Below, one piece after another: positions 20,453-30,515 of a DNA stretch of 64,000 nucleotides (position 1 is its first letter; each line of letters opens with the position of its first letter). The DNA is from Segatella hominis (GTDB lineage Bacteria; Bacteroidota; Bacteroidia; Bacteroidales; Bacteroidaceae). Under the pieces are notes generated by a model. It was given only the letters and a program-made list of their open reading frames with translations. It was not told the DNA's origin and searched no databases. The stretch covers positions 1,487,501-1,551,500 of the forward strand of contig NZ_CP137559.1 in NCBI RefSeq assembly GCF_019249725.2. The letters run 5' to 3'. The position numbers were made by a program, and so were the translations under genes.

Positions 20453-21133
20453 ATGACACAATTTTATAACGAACATTCCAAAGTCCTCGTTTCTGTTGAC
20501 TGTATCATTTTCGGTTTCAACGGAAGCCAGTTGCAATTGCTCATCGGCAAGCGCCAGATGGATCCAGGTCGTGGAGAATGGTCTCTCTATGGAGGCTTCG
20601 TAGGTCAGAACGAAACTTTGGAGGATGCAGCCAATCGTGTCATTCTGGATTTGACAGGTATGAAGGGATTATACATCCGACAGGTAGGCGCATTCGGTCG
20701 TATTGACCGTGACCCAGGCGAGCGTGTCATCTCTATCGCCTATTGCGCTCTCATCAACGTAAAAGATTATGATGATTCTCTCAGAATAAGATATGGTTTG
20801 GAATGGGTAAATCTGAATGAACTCCCTAAGTTGTATTCCGACCACAACCAGATGATTCAAAATGCGATATCACAAATTCGCCGCCGCATCAACAATGAGC
20901 CGTTGAGTTTCAAGTTGCTTCCAGAACTGTTCACCCTTACACAGTTGCAGCATGTTTTTGAGGCCGTGATGGGTGAAGAAATCGATAAGCGCAACTTCCG
21001 TAAGCGTATCAAGGATATCGACTTCATAGAGAAGACTGAACTTATCGACAAGATATCCTCTAAAAGAGGAGCTGCTCTCTATCGCTTCAACAAGAAAGCA
21101 TACGAACAAGATCCGTATTTCAACCTGAAGTAA
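20453..21133 (+). CDS. araR: Nudix-type transcriptional regulator, AraR-like
   Basis: A 226-residue protein: an N-terminal Nudix fold (about 8-145) and a C-terminal winged helix (about 150-220, KLLPELFTLTQLQHVFEAVMG). The Nudix box is degenerate. After E54 and R62 the usual catalytic glutamates are Val63, Asp66 and Leu67, so hydrolase activity is unlikely and the fold probably senses a sugar. A Nudix-like arabinose regulator has been described in Bacteroides thetaiotaomicron (AraR). Here the gene lies between the symporter and araD-araA-kinase, which supports the same role. The operator is not identified from this sequence. Confidence 0.85.
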   Translation: MTQFYNEHSKVLVSVDCIIFGFNGSQLQLLIGKRQMDPGRGEWSLYGGFVGQNETLEDAANRVILDLTGMKGLYIRQVGAFGRIDRDPGERVISIAYCALINVKDYDDSLRIRYGLEWVNLNELPKLYSDHNQMIQNAISQIRRRINNEPLSFKLLPELFTLTQLQHVFEAVMGEEIDKRNFRKRIKDIDFIEKTELIDKISSKRGAALYRFNKKAYEQDPYFNLK

Positions 21134-21203
21134 TAGAAAGCCATTAAGATAGAAAATTATTCGAAACTAAATATACAACAATTAATAAAAAGGACATAAA
21201 ACT

Positions 21204-21905
21204 ATGTTAGAAGAATTGAAAGAAAAAGTGTTCAAGGCTAATCTTGACCTTGTAAAACACAACCTTGTGCTCTTCACATGGGGAAATGTAAGTGGCATCG
21301 ACCGTGAGAAAGGTCTCGTTGTCATCAAACCATCAGGTGTAAGTTATGACAACATGAAAGCCAGCGACATGGTAGTAGTTGACTTGGAAACAGGCAAAGT
21401 AGTAGAAGGTGATTTGAATCCTTCATCTGATACTCCTACCCATTTGGTTCTCTACCGTGCTTTCCCAGAGTTGGGCGGTGTGGTACATACACATTCCACA
21501 TATGCTACAGCTTGGGCTCAGGCTGGCATGGATATTCCAAATATCGGTACTACACATGCTGACTATTTCCACGACTGCATCCCTTGCACCGAGGCCATGA
21601 CTGAAGATATGATGGCTGAGTATGAGCACAATACAGGCGTAGTGATCGTTGACCGTTTCAAAAAGGACAATATCAATCCTGTTCATACTCCAGGTGTGTT
21701 GGTGAAGAACCATGGTCCTTTTACATGGGGTAAAGATGCAGACGAAGCTGTTTACCACGCAGTAGTAGCAGAGCAGGTAGCCAAAATGGCGTTCATCTCT
21801 TTCAGCGTGAACCCAAATACTACCATGAATCCGCTGCTCGTAGAGAAGCACTTCAGCCGCAAGCATGGTCCTAATGCCTACTACGGTCAGAAAAAGAAGA
21901 AATAA
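21204..21905 (+). CDS. araD: L-ribulose-5-phosphate 4-epimerase
   Basis: A 233-residue class II aldolase-fold zinc enzyme converting L-ribulose-5-phosphate to D-xylulose-5-phosphate. Visible are the N-terminal [19 protein letters not shown], the phosphate-binding KPSGVSY, the zinc ligands in [14 protein letters not shown], and the later His in KNHGPFTWG. It is the first enzyme gene after the regulator, with araA 48 bases downstream. Confidence 0.95.
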   Translation: MLEELKEKVFKANLDLVKHNLVLFTWGNVSGIDREKGLVVIKPSGVSYDNMKASDMVVVDLETGKVVEGDLNPSSDTPTHLVLYRAFPELGGVVHTHSTYATAWAQAGMDIPNIGTTHADYFHDCIPCTEAMTEDMMAEYEHNTGVVIVDRFKKDNINPVHTPGVLVKNHGPFTWGKDADEAVYHAVVAEQVAKMAFISFSVNPNTTMNPLLVEKHFSRKHGPNAYYGQKKKK

Positions 21906-21953
21906 TTCCGAAGAAAAAAATAATAATAAACTAACAATATAACAACAACAATC

Positions 21954-23495
21954 ATGATTAAAGCATTTGAAAATTTAGAGGTTTGGTTTGTAACTGGTGC
22001 ACAACTTCTTTACGGAGGTGAGACAGTTAAGATAGTAGATGGTCACTCTAAGGACATGGTAGATGGTCTCAACAACAGTGGCATCATCCCTATCAAGGTG
22101 GTTTACAAAGGCACAGCTAACTCTTCTGTAGAGGTTGAGGCTGTAATGAAGGCTGCCAACAACGACAATAAATGTGTAGGTATCATCACATGGATGCACA
22201 CCTTCTCTCCTGCTAAGATGTGGATCAAGGGCTTGCAGGCTCTCGAGAAGCCACTCCTCCATTTCCATACACAATATAACGCAGAACTCCCTTGGGATTC
22301 TATCGATATGGACTTCATGAACCTCAACCAGTCTGCTCACGGCGATATCGAGTTCGGCCATATCTGCACTCGTATGCGCATTCCAAGAAAGGTAGTAGTA
22401 GGTTACTGGAAGAGCGAAGAGGCTCAGAAGCAGATTGCAACATGGGCTCGCGTAGCAGCAGGTGTTGCTGATGCTCACAACGTACGCTGCTTGATGTTCG
22501 GTATGAATATGAACAACGTAGCCGTAACAGATGGCGACCGCGTAGAGTTCGAGCAGCGCATGGGTTACCACGTAGATTACTATCCTGTATCTTCACTCAT
22601 GGAGTACTACAAGAAGGTAACTGATGCTGAGGCTGATGCTCTCGTTGAGGAGTACAAGAAGGAATACACCATCAAGATAGATGAGTCAGGCGAGGAAGTA
22701 TATTGGGAGAAAGTGAAGAATGCAGCTAAAGCTGAGATTGCTCTCCGTCGCGTATTGAAGGATGAGAACGCAGTAGCATTCACTACAAACTTCGACGACC
22801 TCGGCGATGCAGACGTCGACGATCCAAACTTCTGCGGTTTCGACCAGATTCCAGGTTTGGCTTCACAGCGCCTGATGGCAGAGGGTTACGGTTTCGGTGC
22901 AGAGGGTGACTGGAAGACAGCTTGCCTCTATCGCACACTCTGGGTTATGAACCAGGGCTTGGAGAAGGGTTGCTCATTCCTCGAGGACTACACACTCAAC
23001 TTCGCAGCGGACCGCACATCTAGCCTCCAGAGCCACATGCTCGAGGTTTGCCCATTGATTGCAACAGACAAGCCAAAGCTCGAGGTTCACTTCCTCGGCA
23101 TCGGTATCCGCAAGCAGCAGACAGCTCGCCTCGTATTCACATCTAAGACAGGTAAGGGTGTTAAAGCAACAGTAGTTGACCTCGGCAACCGCTTCCGTCT
23201 CATCGCAAGTGAAGTAGAGTGCATCGAGCCAAAGGCAATGCCTAAGCTCCCTGTAGCTTCAGCTCTCTGGGTTCCACAGCCAACATTCGAGATTGGTGCA
23301 GGCGCTTGGATCCTCGCTGGTGGTACACACCACAGTGCATTCTCTTACGATATCACTGCTGAGTACTGGGAGGACTTCTGCGAGATTCTGGGTATTGAGT
23401 TCGTTAACATCGACAAGAACACAACTATCAGCAGCTTCAAGCAGCAGCTCCGCAACAACGAGATTTATTACATGCTCAACAAAGCATTGAGATAA
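21954..23495 (+). CDS. araA: L-arabinose isomerase
   Basis: A 513-residue manganese-dependent isomerase that converts L-arabinose to L-ribulose. It shows the N-terminal EVWFVTGAQLLYGGE, the metal and catalytic segments ITWMHTFSPAKMWI and HFHTQYN, and the C-terminal GGTHHSAFSYDI. Length is close to the family norm of about 500. It is part of the araD-araA-kinase group and cytoplasmic. Confidence 0.96.
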   Translation: MIKAFENLEVWFVTGAQLLYGGETVKIVDGHSKDMVDGLNNSGIIPIKVVYKGTANSSVEVEAVMKAANNDNKCVGIITWMHTFSPAKMWIKGLQALEKPLLHFHTQYNAELPWDSIDMDFMNLNQSAHGDIEFGHICTRMRIPRKVVVGYWKSEEAQKQIATWARVAAGVADAHNVRCLMFGMNMNNVAVTDGDRVEFEQRMGYHVDYYPVSSLMEYYKKVTDAEADALVEEYKKEYTIKIDESGEEVYWEKVKNAAKAEIALRRVLKDENAVAFTTNFDDLGDADVDDPNFCGFDQIPGLASQRLMAEGYGFGAEGDWKTACLYRTLWVMNQGLEKGCSFLEDYTLNFAADRTSSLQSHMLEVCPLIATDKPKLEVHFLGIGIRKQQTARLVFTSKTGKGVKATVVDLGNRFRLIASEVECIEPKAMPKLPVASALWVPQPTFEIGAGAWILAGGTHHSAFSYDITAEYWEDFCEILGIEFVNIDKNTTISSFKQQLRNNEIYYMLNKALR

Positions 23496-23586
23496 TTTAA
23501 GTGAAGAGTGAAGAACGAAGAGTGAAGAATTCAAATGATTTTCAAGGCTTTACCCTTTGTTCTTTACATTAAAGAATAAAAGAATA

Positions 23587-25179
23587 ATGAGCGCAAAAAC
23601 TATTATAGAATCAGGTAAGGCCATTCTCGGTATCGAGTTTGGTTCTACCCGAATCAAGGCTGTCTTGATTGACACCGACAACAACCCTATCGCACAGGGT
23701 AGCTTTGAGTGGGAAAACCAGTTGGTTGATGGTTTGTGGACCTACAGCATCGACACCATTTGGAAAGGCTTGCAGGATTGCTACGCCGACCTCCGCAAGA
23801 ACGTGAAGGCTGAGTACGACTGCGAAATCAAGCAGTTGGCTGCCATCGGTATCTCTGCGATGATGCACGGTTACATGGCTTTCGGCAAGGATGAGAACAT
23901 CCTCGTTCCTTTCCGCACCTGGCGTAACACCAACACAGCCCAGGCTGCAGCCGAGCTTTCAGAACTCTTCCACTTCAACATCCCATTGCGTTGGAGCATC
24001 TCTCACGTTTATCAGGCTATCCTGAACGGTGAGGAGCACATCAACAAGATTGACTTCCTCACCACGCTCGCCGGTTACATCCACTGGCAGCTCACAGGCA
24101 AGAAGGTTTTGGGCGTAGGCGATGCATCTGGTATGCTCCCTATCGATTCCAACACCAACAACTACGATGCCGAGATGGTAGCTAAGTTCGATAAGCTTAT
24201 CGAGCCTAAGAACTTGGGCTGGAAGATTCTCGACATCCTGCCAGAGGTATTGAACGCAGGCGAAGACGCTGGTGTTCTGACCGAGGAAGGTGCGAAGAAG
24301 CTCGACCCATCTGGAACTCTCCAGGCTGGTACTCCTCTCTGCCCTCCAGAGGGTGATGCAGGTACTGGTATGGTAGCTACCAACGCTGTTCGTCAGCGCA
24401 CTGGTAACGTAAGTGCAGGTACTTCTTCTTTCTCTATGATTGTATTGGAGAAAGCCTTGAGCAAACCTTACGAAGTAATTGATATGGTGACAACTCCAGA
24501 TGGTAGTCCTGTAGCCATGGTTCACTGCAACAACTGTACTTCCGACCTCAACGCTTGGGTTGGTTTGTTCAAGCAGTATCAGGAGTTGCTCGGTGTACCT
24601 GTGGATATGAACGAGGTATTCGGCAAGCTCTACAACCACGCTCTTGAGGGCGATGCAGATTGCGGCGGCTTGATTGCTTACAACTATATCTCTGGTGAGC
24701 CTGTAACAGGTTTGGCTGAAGGTCGCCCTATGTTCGTTCGTTCAGCCAACGACCACTTCAACCTCGCCAACTTCATGCGTGCCAACCTCTACGCTTCAGT
24801 AGCTGTATTGAAGATTGGTAACGATGTATTGTTCAAGGACGAGAAGGTGCAGGTAGATCGCATCACAGGTCATGGCGGTTTGTTCAAGACCAAGGGTGTA
24901 GGTCAGCGCATCCTCGCTGCAGCCATCAACTCTCCTATCTCTGTAATGGAGACAGCAGGCGAAGGTGGTGCCTGGGGTATCGCTCTGCTCGCAGGCTATC
25001 TCGTTAACAACGATGAGAAGCTGAGTCTGGCTGATTACCTCGACAAGAAGGTATTCGCAGGAAATACTGGTGTAGAAATTGCACCTACAGCAGAAGACGT
25101 AGCTGGTTTCGATGCATATATTGAGACCTATAAGGCAGGTCTTGCCATCGAACAGGCAGCTGTAGCCAATAAGAAATAA
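23587..25179 (+). CDS. araB: FGGY carbohydrate kinase, probable ribulokinase
   Basis: A 530-residue FGGY kinase. The N-terminal phosphate-binding segment [16 protein letters not shown] and the later [13 protein letters not shown] and [13 protein letters not shown] are typical. It is not the classical E. coli AraB type but falls where ribulokinase is needed: after araD and araA, and the pathway is otherwise complete. Phosphorylation of L-ribulose is inferred from context; xylulose is the main alternative. I start at [10 protein letters not shown], since the 10 upstream codons are in AT-rich leader. A terminator follows. Confidence 0.85.
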   Translation: MSAKTIIESGKAILGIEFGSTRIKAVLIDTDNNPIAQGSFEWENQLVDGLWTYSIDTIWKGLQDCYADLRKNVKAEYDCEIKQLAAIGISAMMHGYMAFGKDENILVPFRTWRNTNTAQAAAELSELFHFNIPLRWSISHVYQAILNGEEHINKIDFLTTLAGYIHWQLTGKKVLGVGDASGMLPIDSNTNNYDAEMVAKFDKLIEPKNLGWKILDILPEVLNAGEDAGVLTEEGAKKLDPSGTLQAGTPLCPPEGDAGTGMVATNAVRQRTGNVSAGTSSFSMIVLEKALSKPYEVIDMVTTPDGSPVAMVHCNNCTSDLNAWVGLFKQYQELLGVPVDMNEVFGKLYNHALEGDADCGGLIAYNYISGEPVTGLAEGRPMFVRSANDHFNLANFMRANLYASVAVLKIGNDVLFKDEKVQVDRITGHGGLFKTKGVGQRILAAAINSPISVMETAGEGGAWGIALLAGYLVNNDEKLSLADYLDKKVFAGNTGVEIAPTAEDVAGFDAYIETYKAGLAIEQAAVANKK

Positions 25180-25184
25180 AATGA

Positions 25185-25221
25185 GTTTGTGGGGGATTTT
25201 TCCCTCACAAACGTATTTTTT
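25185..25221 (+). terminator. terminator after araB
   Basis: GTTTGTG and GGGA pair with TCCC and CACAAAC around a T4 loop, followed by GTATTTTTTA. Confidence 0.8.
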
Positions 25222-25337
25222 AAAACGCATCTTATCGCAAGATGAGATTCGTTTTAATAAGATAAGGAAATATACCTTATTATATATAGGGGATAATATC
25301 ATATATGGAAACCTAAAAAATTAAAACAACAAAAACG

Positions 25338-26912
25338 ATGATGAACAGACTTATTGCAACTATGTTATTATCAACAACCGTTGCGTTCTCTGCCCAGGCT
25401 CAGGATGTGACAGGTACCATTCATGCCAATCAGGGCACCCAGAAGATTTACAAGGAAATCTATGGTCAGTTTGCCGAGCATCTCGGTAGCTGTATCTATG
25501 GTGGACTTTGGGTGGGTCCTGATTCTAAGATTCCCAACACTCAGGGTTATCGTAACGACGTACTCCAAGCCTTGAAGGACCTGAAGGTTCCTGTTTTGAG
25601 ATGGCCAGGAGGATGCTTCGCTGATGAATATCACTGGATGGATGGTATCGGTCCACGTGAGAAACGCCCTAAGATGCAAAACAACAACTGGGGTGGAACC
25701 ATCGAAGACAATTCCTTCGGTACTCACGAGTTCCTGAATCTCTGCGAAATGTTGGGTTGCGAGCCTTACATCAGCGGAAACGTGGGTTCGGGAACCGTTG
25801 AGGAACTTGCCAAGTGGGTAGAATACATGACCAGCGACGGCGATACACCTATGGCTAAGCTCCGCCGACAGAACGGTCGCGACAAGGCTTGGAAGGTAAA
25901 GTACCTCGGAGTGGGCAACGAGAGTTGGGGATGCGGTGGCAACATGCGCCCTGAATATTACTCAGACCTCTACCGCCGCTACTCTGTATATTGTCGCAAT
26001 TACGATGGCAACCAACTCTACAAGATTGCATCAGGTGCCAGCGACTACGATTACAACTGGACCAAGGTGCTGATGGACCGTGTTGGTCATCGTGCCAACG
26101 GAATCTCCTTACATTATTATACAGTAACCGGCTGGGAAGGCAGCAAGGGTTCGGCTACCAAGTTCGACAACGACGATTACTACTGGACCATGGGCAAGTG
26201 CCTCGGCATTGAGGATGTCATCAAGAAGCACGAAGCCATCATGGACAAGGCTGACCCTAAGAAGCAAATCGGTCTTCTGGTCGATGAGTGGGGAACCTGG
26301 TGGGATGAGGAACCGGGCACTATCAAGGGCCATCTCTATCAGCAGAACAGTATGCGCGATGCCTTTGTAGCTGCGCTCTCACTGAATGTTTTCCATCGCC
26401 ATTGCGACCGAATCCGTATGACCAATATCGCTCAGGTAGTCAACGTTCTCCAGTCAATGATTCTGACAGATACGAAGGGTACAGGTCACATGGTACTCAC
26501 TCCTACCTACCACGTATTCAATATGTATAAGGATTTCCAGGAGGCAACCTACCTTCCGATGGATGTGAAATGTGATTCTATGGACGTTCGTGGCGACAGT
26601 CATGCGAAGGACGGCAGAAAGATTCCTCTGGTTTCTACATCTGCTGCCAAGAAGGCAGACGGAACCATCGTGGTTTCTCTTGCAAATGTAAGTCTTGACA
26701 AGGCTCAGGAAGTTGAGTTCAAACTGGATGGCGCAGCTGCTCCAAAGGCTGTAAACGGACAGATTCTTTCTTGCAAGAAGGTGACCGACTATAATGATTT
26801 TGAGCACCCTGAGGTAGTGAAGCCTGCCGTGTTCAAGGATGCAAAAGTCAAGAAAAACACCCTCAAGGTTAAAATTCCTGCAAAATCTATCGTAGTTTTG
26901 AAAATAAAGTAG
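25338..26912 (+). CDS. secreted alpha-L-arabinofuranosidase, GH51
   Basis: A 524-residue glycoside hydrolase with a Sec signal peptide (residues 1-21, ending AQAQ). GH51 features are IYGQFAEHLG near the N-terminus, PVLRWPGGCFADEYHW, the acid/base glutamate in GVGNESWG, and the nucleophile glutamate in LLVDEWGTWW. It releases terminal arabinofuranose from arabinan or arabinoxylan fragments, probably in the periplasm, feeding the symporter and araA. It ends in a beta domain (KAKVKKNTLKVKIPAKSIVV). Met1 and Met2 are both possible starts. Confidence 0.93.
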   Translation: MMNRLIATMLLSTTVAFSAQAQDVTGTIHANQGTQKIYKEIYGQFAEHLGSCIYGGLWVGPDSKIPNTQGYRNDVLQALKDLKVPVLRWPGGCFADEYHWMDGIGPREKRPKMQNNNWGGTIEDNSFGTHEFLNLCEMLGCEPYISGNVGSGTVEELAKWVEYMTSDGDTPMAKLRRQNGRDKAWKVKYLGVGNESWGCGGNMRPEYYSDLYRRYSVYCRNYDGNQLYKIASGASDYDYNWTKVLMDRVGHRANGISLHYYTVTGWEGSKGSATKFDNDDYYWTMGKCLGIEDVIKKHEAIMDKADPKKQIGLLVDEWGTWWDEEPGTIKGHLYQQNSMRDAFVAALSLNVFHRHCDRIRMTNIAQVVNVLQSMILTDTKGTGHMVLTPTYHVFNMYKDFQEATYLPMDVKCDSMDVRGDSHAKDGRKIPLVSTSAAKKADGTIVVSLANVSLDKAQEVEFKLDGAAAPKAVNGQILSCKKVTDYNDFEHPEVVKPAVFKDAKVKKNTLKVKIPAKSIVVLKIK

Positions 26913-26937
26913 TATATTTGTAGGGTAAAATCTAAAA

Positions 26938-26971
26938 TTCATCAGCTCTTTTCATATAAGGAGCTGATGAA
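26938..26971 (+). terminator. hairpin after the GH51 gene
   Basis: Perfect 11-bp stem TTCATCAGCTC/GAGCTGATGAA without a strong T-tract. Confidence 0.6.
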
Positions 26972-27059
26972 CAAACAGTTCGACATTCTGAAACAGAATT
27001 GTCAAAGGAATATTTCAGCAGAAAATAATCAATAATAACAAAATAAAGTAATTTGTGTT

Positions 27060-29081
27060 ATGAACGACATTAAAGTAATGAATCATGCAGCAGATAATAT
27101 CCGTATCTTGGCTGCTTCAATGGTAGAAAAGGCAAACTCTGGTCACCCAGGTGGTGCTATGGGTGGTTCTGACTTCATCAACGTGCTCTTCTCTGAGTAC
27201 CTGGTTTATGATCCAGCAGATCCAACATGGACTGGCCGCGACCGCTTCTTCCTCGACCCAGGTCACATGAGCCCAATGCTCTATGCTGGTTTGGCTTTGC
27301 GTGGTTTCTTCTCAATGGAAGACCTCAAGCAGTTCCGCCAGTGGGGTTCTGTAACTCCAGGTCACCCAGAGCTTGACCTTGAGCGTGGTATTGAGAACTC
27401 ATCTGGTCCTCTCGGTCAGGGTCATGCACTCGCAGCTGGTGCAGCTGTTGCCGAGAAGTTCCTCGAGGCTCGTCTGGGTTCAACCATGATGCAGCACAAG
27501 ATCTACGCATACATTTCGGATGGTGCTGTAGAGGAGGAAATCTCTCAGGGTGTAGGTCGTATCGCCGGTAACCTCGGTCTGAACAACCTCATCATGTTCT
27601 ACGATTCTAACGACATCCAGCTCTCTACAGAGTGTGGCGTTGTAATGAACGAGGATACTGAGATGAAGTACAAGGCTTGGGGCTGGAATGTCATCAAGAT
27701 CAACGGTAACGACGTGGCTCAGATTCGTGAGGCGCTCGATGCTGCCCAGAAGGAGCAGGATCGCCCTACCCTCATCATCGGTAAGACTGTAATGGGTAAG
27801 GGTGCCCTCCGCGCAGACGGCACAAGCTACGAGGCTTGCATCAATACTCACGGTGCTCCTCTCGGTGGCGACGCATACGTAAATACTATCAAGCACCTCG
27901 GTGGTGATCCTGAGAACCCATTCGTTATCTTCGACGATGTAAAGGAGATCTACGCTAAGCGTGCTGAGGAGTTGAAGAAGATCGTTGCTGAGCGCAAGGC
28001 TGCAGAGGCTGAGTGGCGCAAGGCTAACCCAGAGAAGGCTGCTCAGATGGATGAGTGGTTCAGCGGCAAGGCTCCTAAGGTAGATTGGAGCAAGGTTGAG
28101 CAGAAGGCTGGTTCAGCTACTCGTGCTGCTTCTGCTGCTTGTCTCGGTGTTTTGGCAGAGCAGGTTCCTAACATGATCTGTGCATCTGCTGACCTTTCTA
28201 ACTCAGATAAGACAGATGGTTTCTTGAAGAAGACCAAGAGCATCGTTCGTGGTGATTTCTCAGGTGCTTTCTTCCAGGCAGGTGTTGCTGAGTTGACAAT
28301 GGCTGATATGTGTATCGGTATGATGCTCCACGGTGGTGTGGTTGCAGCAATGGGTACATTCTTCGTATTCTCTGATTATATGAAGCCAGCAGTTCGTATC
28401 GCTGCCCTGATGCAGGTTCCTGTTAAGTTTATCTGGACTCACGATGCATTCCGCGTTGGTGAAGATGGACCTACTCACGAGCCAGTTGAGCAGGAGGCAC
28501 AGATCCGCTTGATGGAGAAATTGAAGAATCACGCAGGCAAGGACAGCGTTCGCGTATTCCGTCCTGCTGATGCTGACGAGACTACCGTTTGCTGGAAGCT
28601 CGCTATGGAGAATGTTGAGACTCCTACAGCTTTGATCTTCTCTCGCCAGGGCATTGCCAAGTTGCCAGAGGGAACAGACTATGAGCAAGCAGCCAAGGGT
28701 GCTTACATCGTAGCAGGAAGCGATGAGAATCCAGACGTTATCCTGGTAGCTAGCGGTTCTGAGGTTTCTACATTGGAGGCTGGTTGCGAGGCTTTGCGTG
28801 CCGACGGCATCAAGGTTCGCGTGGTAAGTGCTCCATCAGAGGGCTTGTTCCGTGGTCAGAGCAAGGAGTATCAGGAGAGCGTATTGCCAAAGAACGCTAA
28901 GATCTTCGGTATGACTGCCGGTCTTCCTGTAACTCTCGAGGGGCTCGTAGGCGCCAACGGTAAGGTTTGGGGTATGGAGAGCTTCGGTTTCTCAGCTCCT
29001 TACAAGGTGCTCGATGAGAAGCTCGGTTACACAGGCGAGAACGTTTACAAGCAGGTAAAGGCTTTCTTGGCTGAGGCATAA
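27060..29081 (+). CDS. tkt: transketolase
   Basis: A 673-residue thiamine-diphosphate enzyme moving two-carbon units between pentose and hexose phosphates. It has the N-terminal ANSGHPGGAMGGSDF, the ThDP-binding segment with GDGAVEEEISQG-like sequence (here SDGAVEEEISQGVGR), GPTHEPVEQEAQIRL in the pyrimidine domain, and the C-terminal SFGFSAPYKVL. Placed after the arabinose genes, it takes xylulose-5-phosphate from AraD into central metabolism. rpiB follows. Confidence 0.95.
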   Translation: MNDIKVMNHAADNIRILAASMVEKANSGHPGGAMGGSDFINVLFSEYLVYDPADPTWTGRDRFFLDPGHMSPMLYAGLALRGFFSMEDLKQFRQWGSVTPGHPELDLERGIENSSGPLGQGHALAAGAAVAEKFLEARLGSTMMQHKIYAYISDGAVEEEISQGVGRIAGNLGLNNLIMFYDSNDIQLSTECGVVMNEDTEMKYKAWGWNVIKINGNDVAQIREALDAAQKEQDRPTLIIGKTVMGKGALRADGTSYEACINTHGAPLGGDAYVNTIKHLGGDPENPFVIFDDVKEIYAKRAEELKKIVAERKAAEAEWRKANPEKAAQMDEWFSGKAPKVDWSKVEQKAGSATRAASAACLGVLAEQVPNMICASADLSNSDKTDGFLKKTKSIVRGDFSGAFFQAGVAELTMADMCIGMMLHGGVVAAMGTFFVFSDYMKPAVRIAALMQVPVKFIWTHDAFRVGEDGPTHEPVEQEAQIRLMEKLKNHAGKDSVRVFRPADADETTVCWKLAMENVETPTALIFSRQGIAKLPEGTDYEQAAKGAYIVAGSDENPDVILVASGSEVSTLEAGCEALRADGIKVRVVSAPSEGLFRGQSKEYQESVLPKNAKIFGMTAGLPVTLEGLVGANGKVWGMESFGFSAPYKVLDEKLGYTGENVYKQVKAFLAEA

Positions 29082-29088
29082 AGAATAC

Positions 29089-29162
29089 AAAAAGGAGTAA
29101 GAAGTGAAGGAGTTGGAGGGTTTTCAGACTACCCTTTTCCTCCTTCACCTGACTCCTTTTTT
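29089..29162 (+). terminator. terminator after transketolase
   Basis: A large stem: AAAAGGAGT with ACTCCTTTT and an inner GTGAAGGAG with CTCCTTCAC, ending in a T6 tract. Confidence 0.8.
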
Positions 29163-29199
29163 CATATAAATAAGTTCTAACCTTTAAATTTTAACGATT

Positions 29200-29643
29200 A
29201 TGGAAGTAAAGACAGTAGGAGTTGCATGCGATCACGCAGGTTTCCCAATGAAACAATTTGTATTGCAGTATTTGGAGAAGAAAGGTTATCCTGTAAAGGA
29301 TTATGGTACATATAGCGACGAAAGCGTTGACTACCCAGACTTCGGTCATGCACTTGGTGAGGGTATCGAGAGCGGCGAGGTTTATCCTGGTATCGGTATC
29401 TGCGGTAGTGGCGAGGGTATCTCCATGACCTTGAACAAGCATCAGGGTGTACGTGCTGGTTTGGCATGGAACAAGGAGATTGCTCATCTCATCCGTCAGC
29501 ATAATGATGCGAATGTCTTGGTACTTCCAGGCCGTTTCATCGACAACAAGACTGCAGAGGCTATCATGGATGAGTTCTTCTCTGCTTCCTTCGAAGGTGG
29601 CCGCCACGAGCGTCGTGTCAAGAAGATTCCTCTTCAGAAGTAA
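29200..29643 (+). CDS. rpiB: ribose 5-phosphate isomerase B
   Basis: A 147-residue RpiB/LacAB-type isomerase of ribose-5-phosphate and ribulose-5-phosphate. It shows the N-terminal GVACDHAGFPMK and the active-site Cys motif GIGICGSGEGISM. It supplies ribose-5-phosphate as partner substrate for the transketolase just upstream, completing the pentose-phosphate end of the arabinose block. A strong terminator closes the block. Confidence 0.95.
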   Translation: MEVKTVGVACDHAGFPMKQFVLQYLEKKGYPVKDYGTYSDESVDYPDFGHALGEGIESGEVYPGIGICGSGEGISMTLNKHQGVRAGLAWNKEIAHLIRQHNDANVLVLPGRFIDNKTAEAIMDEFFSASFEGGRHERRVKKIPLQK

Positions 29644-29696
29644 GTATTCCAACTGATTCTTGAGAAAATGAACAAAAAGAACCAGTAAACCCATAG

Positions 29697-29740
29697 AAAA
29701 TGTGCTTATTCCCAATATGGAAAATAAGCACATTTTTTTT
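29697..29740 (+). terminator. terminator after rpiB
   Basis: AAAATGTGCTTATT pairs with AATAAGCACATTTT and is followed by more T; very strong. Confidence 0.9.
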
Positions 29741-29772
29741 ATTTTTTGCTTGGCCATCTCATGATTTTGATG

Positions 29773-29780
29773 TACCTTTG
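29773..29780 (+). promoter_or_regulatory. predicted -7 box for the YhcH-family gene
   Basis: TACCTTTG with CTTG 20 bases upstream, 41 bases before the start codon. Confidence 0.6.
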
Positions 29781-29820
29781 CAACGATTAAGACAAACCCA
29801 ACATAATCAACGGAACAACA

Positions 29821-30507
29821 ATGAAAAAAATCATTTTTGGAATTGCTCTATTGCTCACTTCTTCATTGGCAATAGTAGCACAAGAAAACAAGAAAGCCTG
29901 CTGCAAAACCCCGTCTTCATGCGGCAAAAATGCGAAAGGTTATTATACCCAGTATTACGGCAACAACCCTCAACTCATCAAGGAGGCAGAAGCATGGGCT
30001 GCATCAGGGGTCTGGCAGAATGGTTTTACCAAAGCCCGCCCTCACCACAGTGTCAATCTCGTGGATTTCTATCTTCAGTATCAGAAGAATCCTGAACAGT
30101 GGAAGGCACTCTTCGACTACCTTGCTAAAACCGATTTGCTCAGTATTCCTGGCGGCAAGCACAAGATTCCCGGCTCATCACTCACCATCAGCGTAGAGGA
30201 CAGCAAGAACAATCCGTTGGAAAAGCGCGGTTCTGAAAGCCACAACCATCACATTGATTTCCAGTATGTCGTCAAGGGCGTGGAGCGTTTCGGCATCATC
30301 GACCACTATACCAGTACACCCAACTGCAAGTACCGTCCTGATGTCATTCACTACGATTACAAGAAGTGCCGTACCAAGTTCTACGACAGTACTCCAGATG
30401 AATTCTTCATCTTTTTCCCTCGCGACTGGCACATCGCCAAGGTAGCCAATGATACTGACAATCAAGACATCAGAGTACTTGTCATCAAAGTGGATTATAA
30501 AGATTGA
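29821..30507 (+). CDS. secreted YhcH/YjgK/YiaL-family protein
   Basis: A 228-residue protein with a signal peptide (about 1-20, ending IVAQ), a short Cys-rich stretch (KKACCKTPSSCGK) and then a cupin-like YhcH/YjgK/YiaL domain (about 65-225). Family features are ESHNHHIDFQYVVKGVERF and the C-terminal FFPRDWHIAKVA, with His residues of the metal site. Members are usually cytoplasmic proteins of about 150 residues linked to sugar or sialic acid anomer conversion. Export and the N-terminal extension are unusual. The MFS gene starts 9 bases after the stop codon, so the two are probably one operon. Confidence 0.8.
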   Translation: MKKIIFGIALLLTSSLAIVAQENKKACCKTPSSCGKNAKGYYTQYYGNNPQLIKEAEAWAASGVWQNGFTKARPHHSVNLVDFYLQYQKNPEQWKALFDYLAKTDLLSIPGGKHKIPGSSLTISVEDSKNNPLEKRGSESHNHHIDFQYVVKGVERFGIIDHYTSTPNCKYRPDVIHYDYKKCRTKFYDSTPDEFFIFFPRDWHIAKVANDTDNQDIRVLVIKVDYKD

Positions 30508-30515
30508 TTAGCAGA

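Noticed and set aside
23496..23556. Repeated GAAGAGTGAAGAA before araB as a regulatory array
   Set aside because: Only two imperfect copies, purine-rich and short; most likely a slippage product in the leader.
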